Origin: Rhizopus sp. PT2906
Taxonomy: Eukaryota; Mucoromycota; Mucoromycetes; Mucorales; Rhizopodaceae
Assembly (NCBI GenBank): GCA_025529335.1
Contig: JAMYHX010000381.1
Coordinates: forward strand, 1 to 42,233
Direction of reading: 5' to 3'
Length of the DNA stretch: 42,233 bases
Below are positions 1-9,051 of this stretch, in pieces (positions within the stretch are counted from its first letter, which is position 1; each line of letters opens with the position of its first letter). Below the pieces are notes generated by a model that searched no databases, had not been told where the DNA came from, and saw only the letters and a program-made list of their open reading frames with translations. The translations under genes and the position numbers were made by a program.

Positions 1-413
1 TAATTATGGGTTTATGTTGATAAGGATTCCCTTCCCGTTTCTCACTAAGCAAAAAAAGACACAGTTGATTGGCTCATAATTTTCTATATATTAAACTTTT
101 TTCCAGTCCATTTATTAACAACCGCAAAAGAAAGGAGAAAGCATCACTCTCCCTTCCCTCTTCTTTCTTATCTCTCCTGTTGTTAGTTTTATACAAGGTT
201 TTCTTTTGTTACAGTAAATGCTTGTAACATTGAGTATCACAGACAAACTTGCTCAACAATAGTGAACGTACAGTCATTGGTCGGGTGCGCATATAAGTCA
301 TTAAAGCCGCGCATGGGCGCCCTTACCGAACTTGGATACATAATTGTTCAATGTCATAATGTAAACAGTAGAAATTTCTAAAGAAAAAAAAAAAAGAATT
401 ATAGCCAATTGAT
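1..413. other. Intergenic left edge, no gene seen
   Basis: No open frame with coding character was found. The stretch has a pyrimidine-rich run near 145-180 and, at 276-330, a reverse CCAAT box (cattggtc), a TATA-like catataag and a short GC-rich patch (gcgcatgggcgccc). These look like promoter elements of a gene that would start outside the window, or lie in the 3' flank of the gene at 414-1358. The assignment is inference. Confidence 0.4.
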
Positions 414-1358
414 TTATTCTATAATAAGAGAAGCATCATCCTGTTGTCCGTTTTTGTCATAATAATGCTGACCAAGGATCTGTTGCTGATGGTCCTGCCA
501 ACACCGTTCCTTGATTTGCATACATGCATTTTCCCACTTTATTTTTTCTTCCCACACTTCTCTTAGTTTTTTATAAGCCAATCCAGAGAGTACTTCGAAA
601 TGGTCTAATGTTTCTTCAAGAGTTGCCTGTAAACGTTGTCGTAAAAGTCGTTCATGCTTGAGTTCAAGCTCCATCTGGTGATAACGTTCCTCTATTGTAT
701 ATTTGTTCTTTTCTTCGGGCTCTTCTTGTTTGTCTGACTCACAGTCTACCGTTTGCACTTGCACATGTCTTACCTTGGCCTGCTTATTATTTTTGGGACA
801 CTGTTTCACCATGTTTTCAAGGGCTGTGATGTGCTCACGGGTCAAGACCTTGGTCACGACATCACTTGGTTTATCAGCACCTAGTACTCTATATCTATTC
901 AATCTCTGCCTTAATCCTCGCTCTATCATATCATGATCGTCGTCACTTTCTTCTTCATCCAGGGCCTGCAGGGTGCTTTTTTCATCTTCCAAGAGAATGG
1001 ACGATACTAACTGCAAATGTCGAACTGCAGTTGTACTACTACTACTGTAACACGATTCTCTACGCGGTAACATGGGCGTTTTTTTAAACGGGCTCGAGAT
1101 AATGTCGATATAATTTTTCTTTAAAGGAGTACTTGATTTACGACGTCTTCCAAAAAAGGAGGACCTCTTGGTGGGCACAGGTGGTTTTGAAAATTCCTCT
1201 GGGCTTGTCGTATTTAAAAACTCGACAAGAGCCTGTGTACCAGTCTTCTTTCTTCGCTTTTCTTTAAATTCGTCATCTTCTTCTTCAATGTTTTCGTATT
1301 CTGGTTCGGATACAATTCTTGCATCCTTGGGTTCAAATGCTGCTGCCTTAAACGCCAT
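414..1358 (-). CDS. Hypothetical coiled-coil protein (314 aa)
   Basis: This is a single-exon frame from ATG at 1358 to TAA at 414. I do not recognise the family. The N-terminal third is charged: an acidic stretch (EEEDDEF, residues about 25-31), then a basic KEKRRKK, then a phrase TGTQALVEFLNTTSPEEF (about 39-56) and a Ser/Arg-rich basic patch (FFGRRRKSS). An acidic patch lies near residues 125-142. The C-terminal ~100 residues (about 215-300) are rich in Glu, Leu, Gln and Arg in heptad-like order and are probably a coiled coil. There is no signal peptide or membrane segment. A soluble scaffold or adaptor is likely. Long open length and the biased composition support a real gene. It is divergent from DcpS across a 460-bp gap. 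Confidence 0.75.
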   Translation of the reverse strand: MAFKAAAFEPKDARIVSEPEYENIEEEDDEFKEKRRKKTGTQALVEFLNTTSPEEFSKPPVPTKRSSFFGRRRKSSTPLKKNYIDIISSPFKKTPMLPRRESCYSSSSTTAVRHLQLVSSILLEDEKSTLQALDEEESDDDHDMIERGLRQRLNRYRVLGADKPSDVVTKVLTREHITALENMVKQCPKNNKQAKVRHVQVQTVDCESDKQEEPEEKNKYTIEERYHQMELELKHERLLRQRLQATLEETLDHFEVLSGLAYKKLREVWEEKIKWENACMQIKERCWQDHQQQILGQHYYDKNGQQDDASLIIE

Positions 1359-1818
1359 CTATTTACACACACTCACACACGTACACAAACACAAAAGGGA
1401 GGGAAGAGAAAGAAAAAAAAGGAAAAAAGAGAGAGAGAGAGAATAAAAAGAGGGAGATTTGTTTTATTTCTTGTAAATACACATACGCCATTATTTATTA
1501 CTTTACAACAAAAAAGGAGAGAACTTGCTGATCCTTTTATTCTGTGCAAATGCATTGTTGTCCAAGATTCAAACGGAGATTCATTCATTCTTGCCATCAT
1601 TTATGAATACCAGTCTACATCTTTTGGCTCTTCTTTCAAATTCAACATGAAACCACACATATAAATAGAAAGAAAGAGAGAAAGAGAAAGAAAATAAGCT
1701 AACATCCTAATGTATGCCAAAACATAAACTACTTGATCAAAGTACAGTCTATTCCGCATTTTATTGGCTAAAATATGTACAAGCACCCTTTTTTCCCTCT
1801 TTTTTTTTTTTTTCTTTT
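1359..1818. promoter_or_regulatory. Divergent promoter region, coiled-coil gene / DcpS
   Basis: This gap separates two divergent start codons. It holds a purine tract with a (GA)n microsatellite at about 1396-1455 (a CT-rich leader for the minus-strand gene), a CA-rich run at 1370-1390, and a reverse CCAAT box (attggct, 1762-1768) about 50 bp before the DcpS start. A T-rich tract (about 1790-1818) precedes the DcpS ATG directly, as is common in fungal leaders. No further coding frame is convincing. Confidence 0.45.
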
Positions 1819-2682
1819 ATGGACCGTCTTCTTTCTCAATTCCAGTTTGAACGTGTGCTCTCAAACGACCCACGTACCAAGCAGATCTATGTTCTGGGCT
1901 ACGTCGATAACCAACACTGCATTCTATCTTTTGAAAAGACACCGTTTGAAGACAACCAAGTAAATACACTGGCTCAAACATTGGTTGACATTGATCAGCA
2001 TGTCGAAAACCACATTTATAGTTGGGGAATAGGTCAACTACCCAAAAGTGATTTACACATCAAGTCAATTTACCCAGCAACAGATCTCCATATTGCCAAA
2101 TACGAAGCACAGACTCGTGTCATGATTGTTGAGACTCCCACAGACTATGAGAGGATCACGTTACCTTACATCAAGGATATCCCTCTTAGTCGAATTCAAT
2201 GGGTCAAAAACATCTTGGAGGGTAAATCCGAGGCTGATCGAGTCATTTATCAGAACAAGGATCCACAGACAGGATTTGTCATTCTGCCCGATATGAAATG
2301 GGATGGAAGTCAAGAGAACTTGTATTGGGTGGCAATTGCTCAAGCAGACATTTTATCCCTAAGATCACTCACGAGAGACCATCTGCCACTGCTGAAAAAG
2401 ATACGCCAAGTGAGTTATGAACTGGTCAAAGAAAAGGCTCAGTTAGAGGCACACCAAGTACGTCTGTTTGTGCACTATCAACCTTCTTATTATCACTTTC
2501 ACGTACATATTACTGCTATCACGTTTATAGATGCACCAGGAATTATGAGCGGACAAGCTCACTTGTTAGATACGGTCATTGATAATATAGAACATTATCC
2601 TCAGTATTATCAGTTGGCTTCGATACCCTTTCTGATAGGAGAAAATCATCCATTGACTGAAAAGTACAAACATCGGCATTAA
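1819..2682 (+). CDS. DCS1: Scavenger mRNA decapping enzyme DcpS/Dcs1
   Basis: This HIT-family pyrophosphatase hydrolyses the m7GpppN cap left after 3'-to-5' mRNA decay, releasing m7GMP. The 287-residue frame has no intron. The histidine triad lies in HYQPSYYHFHVHITA, with the HxHxH histidines at residues 226, 228 and 230; by family knowledge the middle one (H228) is the nucleophile. The upstream motif FVILPDMKWDG is also typical of DcpS, and the N-terminal half is the swapped dimerisation domain. I chose the ATG at 1819, after the T tract, over an in-frame ATG at 1714: the extra 35 residues would be read through the T tract and have no family counterpart. The stop is only 77 bp before the next start on the same strand. 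Confidence 0.95.
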   Translation: MDRLLSQFQFERVLSNDPRTKQIYVLGYVDNQHCILSFEKTPFEDNQVNTLAQTLVDIDQHVENHIYSWGIGQLPKSDLHIKSIYPATDLHIAKYEAQTRVMIVETPTDYERITLPYIKDIPLSRIQWVKNILEGKSEADRVIYQNKDPQTGFVILPDMKWDGSQENLYWVAIAQADILSLRSLTRDHLPLLKKIRQVSYELVKEKAQLEAHQVRLFVHYQPSYYHFHVHITAITFIDAPGIMSGQAHLLDTVIDNIEHYPQYYQLASIPFLIGENHPLTEKYKHRH

Positions 2683-2759
2683 AATTTATGTGTAATAAAA
2701 AATTAAATACTCCCTTTTCTCTTTTTCTCTTTCTCTTTTTCTTTATTTAAAAAAGAGAA

Positions 2760-4204
2760 ATGAACGAACAGAACCCAATGTTGATCAAAAACTCAAAGGA
2801 TATTATTCAAGTATTAATCATCATATTTATCGATTATTTATATCGATTATTCATTCTGGCGCCCATTTCAACTATTAAAAACTATTCAAAGCATCCTATC
2901 TCGATGTCACTCTTATTCCTATTATTATTCCCATTCTATTTATTTTTTAAATTTATTTTGATTTTATTTTCATTTGTGTTCACTAAACATCAACCTGACA
3001 CTCGTCAAGACGAAGAAGAAGACGATGAAGAAGAAGATATACAGAAATGGTCCGAAAGATGCTCAATATGTTTTGATGCCAAGTTGGACTTGTGTCTTGA
3101 CTATTGTAGAGATCAATTTTGCTTATCCTGCTTTCAAAAGTAAATGCATATTCTAGTTTCAGTCTATGGTTTTAATATATACAAATAGGTACGTCTCGGA
3201 AGTGGTAAAGTCCTCTTGGGGACTTTGTGTTACAAAGATCAGGTGCCCCGTGTGTCGACTGCATATACCTCAGTCAGAATGGACAAGATATGTACCCAAG
3301 TCGATTATTGACCTCTATGACAAGTTCAACAAACCTTACAGAAGCTATTCTAGATGCTGTCCTCAGTGTGAGACAGAGGTAACTCCTTGTTTATTTGAAC
3401 CTGCCCTATATTACCCAAGGTAACTGCATATACATTACACATTCTAAAACTCACACGTTACATCTACAGTCGCTCGCGATTGATTGCCTCTTCCCTCAGA
3501 GAATTGTTTACTCAGCATCCTTTGATTCAAGTGTTTGAACGATCAGAGTGGAAAAATTCTAATTTATTAGAGATTCATCATCAGTTAATGCTTGAGATTC
3601 CATTCAAAGAAAAGGCAAAACAGATATCAAAGCAAATCATGTTGCTCGACATTCGACCCGATACTTGGCGAAAAATTCAGTTTGATCATATTTCCTTTTT
3701 TCCCATCTTTGACTGTCCAACCTGTCATCTTCAATTTTGTTTACAGTGTGGCTACGAGGCACATCCACTCAGAACATGTGAGGAATACATGAAGCATCTG
3801 GTCGATTTAAAAAAGGAAAATCACGAAGTTCTGACGTGGGCATTGGAACACAGCCAGAGGTGTCCTAGTTGTTGTATCATGATCAACAGAGATGAAGGAT
3901 GCAATAAGGTTGACTGTGCCTTTTGTGGGTTTGTCTTTTGTTGGGAGTGTAAATCAGCTTGGTCAGATGTAGGTTAATGATATATTTATATACGTATTAT
4001 TCATGTTTATTCTTGTAGAGATGTGGGTTCTTTGATTGTGTAAATAGTAAAAAGCCAAAGCCAATGGATAATGTTCATAACCAAAGTGTGGATAGAGTAA
4101 CGTAGATGTGGATGTGTGTTGGCATATATGACTTATTTTTCTTTCAGGCTGAATTAGGTGTCCCGGATATCTCTTTAATTGAGTCAAGACTATCTCAACA
4201 ATAA
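2760..4204 (+). CDS. Membrane-anchored RBR-type E3 ubiquitin ligase
   Basis: This is a RING1-IBR-RING2 ubiquitin ligase of 414 residues. My exons are 2760-3139, 3189-3419, 3470-3968, 4019-4096 and 4148-4204. Two hydrophobic segments (about residues 16-38 and 50-75) suggest anchoring in a membrane, followed by an acidic linker (DEEEDDEEED). RING1 starts at CSICFDAKLDLC and closes with CPVC. The IBR is CPTCHLQFCLQCGYEAH. RING2 is CPSC...GCNKVDCAFCGFVFCWEC, and its GC cysteine (residue 348) is in the position of the catalytic cysteine of RBR ligases, which accepts ubiquitin before transfer. Exon 4 supplies the last RING2 cysteine pair. The final small exon, with donor GTAACG, is the least certain; without it the protein would end at TAG 4103. 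Substrate is unknown. Confidence 0.87.
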
Positions 4205-4251
4205 TAATAAAAGAGAAAGAGAGATAGAGAGAGAAATCGATATTTATTAGG

Positions 4252-7087
4252 TTATAAATCAACTAATGTACTAGAAGAATCAGGACAAGGATACTCTTTT
4301 ACTATAGCCTCCTGGATTTGCTGAATGGTTGTATTCAAAAGCACACCATCTCCTTGCTGCTGTGTGAACTGTACAATACAATCTGACTCTGATACAATTA
4401 ATTCAATTCTACACTTCACTTGTTTCAATTTGCCTGTATTAACATTTATATATATATATCAGTTCATTGTTTTAGCAGTAATAAAAAAAGATTATACCTT
4501 GATCTGGCTTTGTCTTTATTTCTGCCTTATATCGTGTAGCTCCTGTTCTGTCACATTTTTCATAAAATCGCGTTTCCGTTGTCTAAATATAAATATGAAT
4601 AACAATGTTTCCAAAATAAGAGTAGACTTACCTTATTCATTAATTTATGTAAGGTACGCAAGATATGTGCTGTTTGGGTACTATAAACAATAAATGAGCA
4701 TACTTTGGGTTGCTTAAAAAAGAATAAATGCTGAAGCCAGGATGGTTTTGGAGGCTCAATAGGAGATGTTGTAATATTAGAGCTATTAGAAAGTAAGCTA
4801 GATGTTGTCGGCCTGTGTTGAGATCGTTTATCCATGGAAGCTTGGCTACTTCTTCTTATGGCCGACTTATTTTTAGAATTCAGGCTCGAATTACTTGTGC
4901 TGCTACTACTGCAGCTCAACGTACTTCCGTCAGACAGAGCAGGTGGGGGTGGTAAAGGTTCGTTAAACATGGACAGATCCAGCTGTTTTCTTGCCTTGGT
5001 ATTACTGCTTCCAAGAGTAAATCCAAACTTTTTGGAGTTGATTGTTCCTGTCTTGGGCATACGAAGGGAAAGTCGTTTTGCACTGATGGTAGCCGATTTT
5101 CTAGGCTCCATCTCATTTGAAGGAGTTTGATCCATCTTGGACTTTTTATCATTACTGTTGTTGAATATGCTCTTACGCCTGAGAGTACCCATAAATTTAG
5201 CCGTTACCGCAGGAGTTGGTTCTACCCTGCAGTGGGGATATTGTTAAACATTAACGTTCATCTAAAAATAGGTTACACTTACTTCTGAACATCTTTACTA
5301 GAACGACGAGGGTGAAGCGCCTTCTTAACAAATCGTGAATAGAATGTCTCGCTCTTCTTCATCTTTTCAGTTCCTGTATCAGCTGCAGATTTCCTACGCA
5401 GGATAGGCTCCTCTGGAACCCAGGGGGCTACAGGCTTATTAGCGGCCATAGATAAGCAACGTCTGTCTCTTTCTGCACGATGCTCCAATGTCTTGTATTG
5501 TCGGGGAAAAGGAGGAGGCATTTCTGGTAAAAATATAATCCGCGGAAGATTAGTTTTATTTCTCTTTATTAAAAAAGTGACATACCTTCATCATCTGTTT
5601 CATCATCATGCTCAGCCTGCCAGTACTTTTCGGCATGTTGTTGAAGTAATACATAGACTACCTTTTGCATGTTATGTCTAAAAAAATGTCTATTAATTTT
5701 TTTTTTTTTTGCAAATAAGCTGCGGGAAAGAATATTTACTCCTTTTGCAAAAGTGCATTGATAACCACTTGGTCGTCTGTTTCTCCCCAGAGAAACTTGA
5801 TGGTCTCCAGGATTCTGTCATCGATTTCGGAGGGATGTGAGATGGGTTGGCCAATATCCATGGAAGGAATAGGTAAGCTGTGAATGTTCGTCGGTTCAGT
5901 TTCTTTAAACCAAGGATGTGCCATGATTTGCTTCATCGTTAAACGCTTTGAAGGATCGACAACAAGAATACGGCGGATAAGGTCTTGAGCGGACTTTGAG
6001 ATGTTGTCTGGCATCACATACTTGCCAGTCTTTACTTTTCTTAGTAACTGACGAATGTTTTCGTCGTCAAAGGGTAAGTGTCCAGTCAATAGAGCAAACA
6101 GGATAACACCACATGACCAAATATCGCAAGATGAACCATGATATGGCATACCCTAGTAAACAATGATAAGTCAAAATAATAAACAACAGGAGCACATGAT
6201 TTCTTCTTTTGGCCCTTACAGCAACGATTTCTGGGCTTGCATAATGAGGAGAGCCACAGCTTGTTTCTAATAAAGAACCAAGGGGCTGTAGTGATGCCAT
6301 ACCAAAATCAGCAATCTTAATGTTGTGGTTTGAATCTAATAATAAATTTTCTGGCTTCAAATCACGATGACTATATATTATAGATAAGGTTATTAAACAT
6401 AAGGGAAGGGGCTATAGAATCCTACGCTTACCAGATCAAATGATGATGACAGTAGTCCAAACCGAGGATGATCTGTTGAAAATGATGTCTTGCTTCTGAT
6501 TCGCTTAATCTTCCTTTGCTAACCAGGTATTCAAATAACTCTCCTCCTTCGACATATTCCAATATAAGATAACTATGATTTGGGAGGGATGGTGTTAGGA
6601 AAGGATAGTGTAAAATAGTATTTCATAATTTACAGGTCTGAAGAAGCTGGATCATCAATCACATCAATGAGTGACATGACGTTTGGATGATTTATAAGCT
6701 TCATGATCGCAATCTCCCGCCTTACGGCTTTTTCGATGGCTGGATTGCCTGCCAAATGCGTTTTACTGATAATCTTTATGGCCACTTGTTCTCCTGTGTT
6801 TTTATGAACACCCAGTTTGACTCGACCTTTAAAAAAAAAGTTTATATACATATAATATACATTGATTTCATTAGGTTACCTGAAGCGCCTTTGCCAAGTG
6901 TCTTTCCTACGATATAGTCACCAATGTACCTCTTTGGCTTTTGTGATTGTGAATGAGTAGAAAGCGCTCCAGAGCTACGTCTTCTATCTCTTATTGATTT
7001 AGTGGATCGAGTGGTTGCTGTTGAGCTACGACGGCTGTGTGCATTAGAAGGTGGATAACCATAAGGTTCAGGTACAATAACTTGCAT
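4252..7087 (-). CDS. Gin4/Hsl1/BRSK-family Ser/Thr kinase with KA1-like tail
   Basis: This is a CAMK-group kinase of 766 residues in ten exons (minus strand): 7087-6880, 6826-6634, 6572-6432, 6370-6220, 6152-5740, 5677-5586, 5523-5283, 5226-4632, 4582-4498, 4433-4252. A basic Ser/Arg-rich head precedes the kinase domain. The glycine loop is GKGASG, the ATP lysine is K87 (VAIKII), the catalytic loop is HRDLKPEN (D184), the DFG aspartate is D202, and T217 in LETSCGSPHYASPE is the likely activation-loop site for an Elm1/LKB1-type kinase. A UBA-like stretch containing KEHNMQKVVYVLL follows, as in BRSK/Gin4 kinases. A long Ser-rich linker with a proline run leads to a C-terminal KA1-like fold that in relatives binds acidic lipids. 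Relatives act at septins and the bud neck or control morphogenesis. Gin4, Kcc4 and Hsl1 cannot be separated by eye. Confidence 0.92.
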
Positions 7088-7537
7088 GATTGTTTATTAA
7101 AGAAAACTGCTGTATTGACGAAAGTAATTTTTATAAAAATGTTATTATTATAATTATAATTATTGTAAGATTATTAAATAAAGAATAGTAAAAGAAGGAA
7201 AGAAAGAAAAAGAAAAAAGGAATTATTGACTCTTTAGCTGATCTTTCTTTGTTTATAACTAATTAAAAGGAGATAATAATAACATACATAAAAAGAGATA
7301 AAGAAACAGAGTGTTTATAAGAGAAGGGGAAAGAAGAACAAGGCAATTTTAGGAGATGAAAAGGGGAATACGTGTTTTTAATTGAAAAAGAAAAGAGATG
7401 TTAGGAGTGCTAAGGAGAAAGTTAAAGAGAAAAAAAGAAAACTTTTTGACACTATGTTCTTCCTATAGCATAAACAAGGCTTCCTTTTTCACTTTATATA
7501 TGCATATATTAGACATCTAAAAGGGAGAAATAGGAGA
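7088..7537. promoter_or_regulatory. Upstream region of the kinase gene
   Basis: The stretch lies between the kinase start and the end of the DDT/WHIM gene, both on the minus strand. It is AT-rich, with a TTTATAAAAATT element at about 7129-7140 that could serve as a TATA box, a run of TAAT repeats at 7140-7180, and a long purine-rich strip at about 7180-7440 (pyrimidine-rich on the transcribed strand). No coding frame was seen. Confidence 0.4.
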
Positions 7538-8962
7538 TTATGAAAAGAAGCCTTCACCATAAATGGCCCATTCTAGTGAATTTAAATAATCAATTCTTTG
7601 ATGTATCAGCTCAATTAACTGTTTTATCTCTTGACCATGATGCCACTTTAACCATTTACTTAGGGTTTCCATTTCCTTTTTTCCTTCTATAGACCACCAC
7701 TTGAGCTCTACATCATCACCGAATCCGGGCCCAATGATGATGATACCATAAGCCCAGTAGGGTTCACTGTTACGGCATGCTTGATCCAATAAATCGCTGA
7801 AAATCCAATATTCATTTCCTAGTCTGTCCTGTCCTGCAGACTGCATTCGTCGATTAAGTCTGAGTTGATACCGTATAAATTCGAGTCTTTTGCTATGAAA
7901 AGTTGTACATTCATCCCGAATACATGTTTCTATATCCTCTATTTGACTTCTTATCTTTGTCAGTTCGTTCTCCTTGTGTTTCAAACATTCGAGCTGATGC
8001 ATTTTATTCATCAATGCTTTACGTTTAGCTTTATGATTCGATTCACGTATCTGATACTCCTTTATCTCTTTTTTATGTTCTGCTTCCTTTTCTTTAGGCA
8101 TATTGCTCACTAGGCTTTCATGTGCTCTTTTTTCAAATAGCAGTAATTCTAAAAGCCTTAGTATCATCCCTAATTCGTCCTCTTGTGTCACACGCCTCAC
8201 TCCATGTGTAAGCTCTGGTATACTCTCATCGGCTTCTTTAAGTAGAGTCCACATATCTTTCCATCGATCTACTGTCATACCTTCTAGCTGCAAAACCTCT
8301 GCAAGTGCCTGATCTTGTTGCTCTTGTCGATCGTATAGCTCTTGGATATCTTTTTCTTGCATCCATTTGTTAATGATCATCTTGGCTCGTTGAATCACTT
8401 GGGCAGACAGTTCAAAGGAACCTGTCCTCAAAAGAACAAGACATTTCCAGACGATCGTAGCCCCTAGACGTTTTATTCGCCAGTCACCTTGAACATTCTG
8501 TAAAGGGCTTAATATACTATGATCAAAGTCATAAAGATGACCAAATCTAAACATGAATTCACGAATCTGAAGACGTATCCAGATCTCTTGTTGACTGTAC
8601 ATCAGTTGAATAGGGGTAATCTTGGGTGGTGGTCGTACGTGTCTATGGTAACGTTTAGATTACTGTTGTTATTATTGTATCATTTAACCTTTGCCCTTAC
8701 TCATTTGTTGTTGTTGTTGTTGTTGCCTCCTAAAGAATGGTCAGTTATTTTATATATATATATAAAGCACTCTTTATTCATATTACAACTCTTCTTTTTT
8801 TACTGGTACTTGTTTCTGGAGACTCTGTGGGTTGTCTCTTGGTCAAAAAAAAGTTTAAACTATATTATGTGAGATCAGCCCTTTTCATTTATTTTTCATT
8901 TTCCTTTACGTTGTCTGCTGAAGCTTTGGTTTTTTCTCAGTTACTGTTTCTTCTTTTGCCAT
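7538..8962 (-). CDS. DDT/WHIM-domain chromatin remodelling subunit
   Basis: The protein is predicted at 411 residues in four exons: 8962-8910, 8835-8787, 8729-8701 and 8642-7538. The large last exon is secure; the three small 5' exons are my reconstruction. They join in frame, start with ATG, and add an NLS-like KKRRV and a Thr run. A DDT-like segment follows (IWIRLQIREFMFRFGHLYDF), then helices, a charged coiled coil (about residues 230-290), and the WHIM/WSTF-type motif DRLGNEYWIF with a Trp-rich C-terminal part (YWAYG, KWWSIEG). By family knowledge DDT-WHIM proteins (Itc1, ACF1, WSTF, Ioc3) pair with ISWI-type ATPases and contact linker DNA. There is no PHD or bromodomain here. It may be a short Ioc3- or RSF1-like subunit; the exact orthologue is unclear. 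Confidence 0.8.
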
Positions 8963-9004
8963 TCGTACGAGTAAGAAAAAAGAAAAAAGGACTCAAGTCG
9001 CGTC

Positions 9005-9039
9005 TTTATATAAAAAAATTTCGCTTTCCGCGTACGCGT
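9005..9039 (-). promoter_or_regulatory. Promoter of DDT/WHIM gene: TATATAAA plus MluI box
   Basis: On the minus strand TATATAAA lies at 9012-9005, 43 bp before the proposed ATG at 8962. ACGCGT (9034-9039), the Mlu cell-cycle box bound by MBF-type factors in yeasts, lies just upstream inside the 10-bp palindrome CGCGTACGCG (9029-9038). A GCGAAA element sits between them. The whole promoter fits in the 89 bp left before the BZZ1 stop codon. Confidence 0.55.
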
Positions 9040-9051
9040 GTGGTGTACTTT

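Noticed and set aside
1714..1818. N-terminal extension of DcpS to the ATG at 1714
   Set aside because: The extension translates a T tract (FFPSFFFF) and has no DcpS counterpart.
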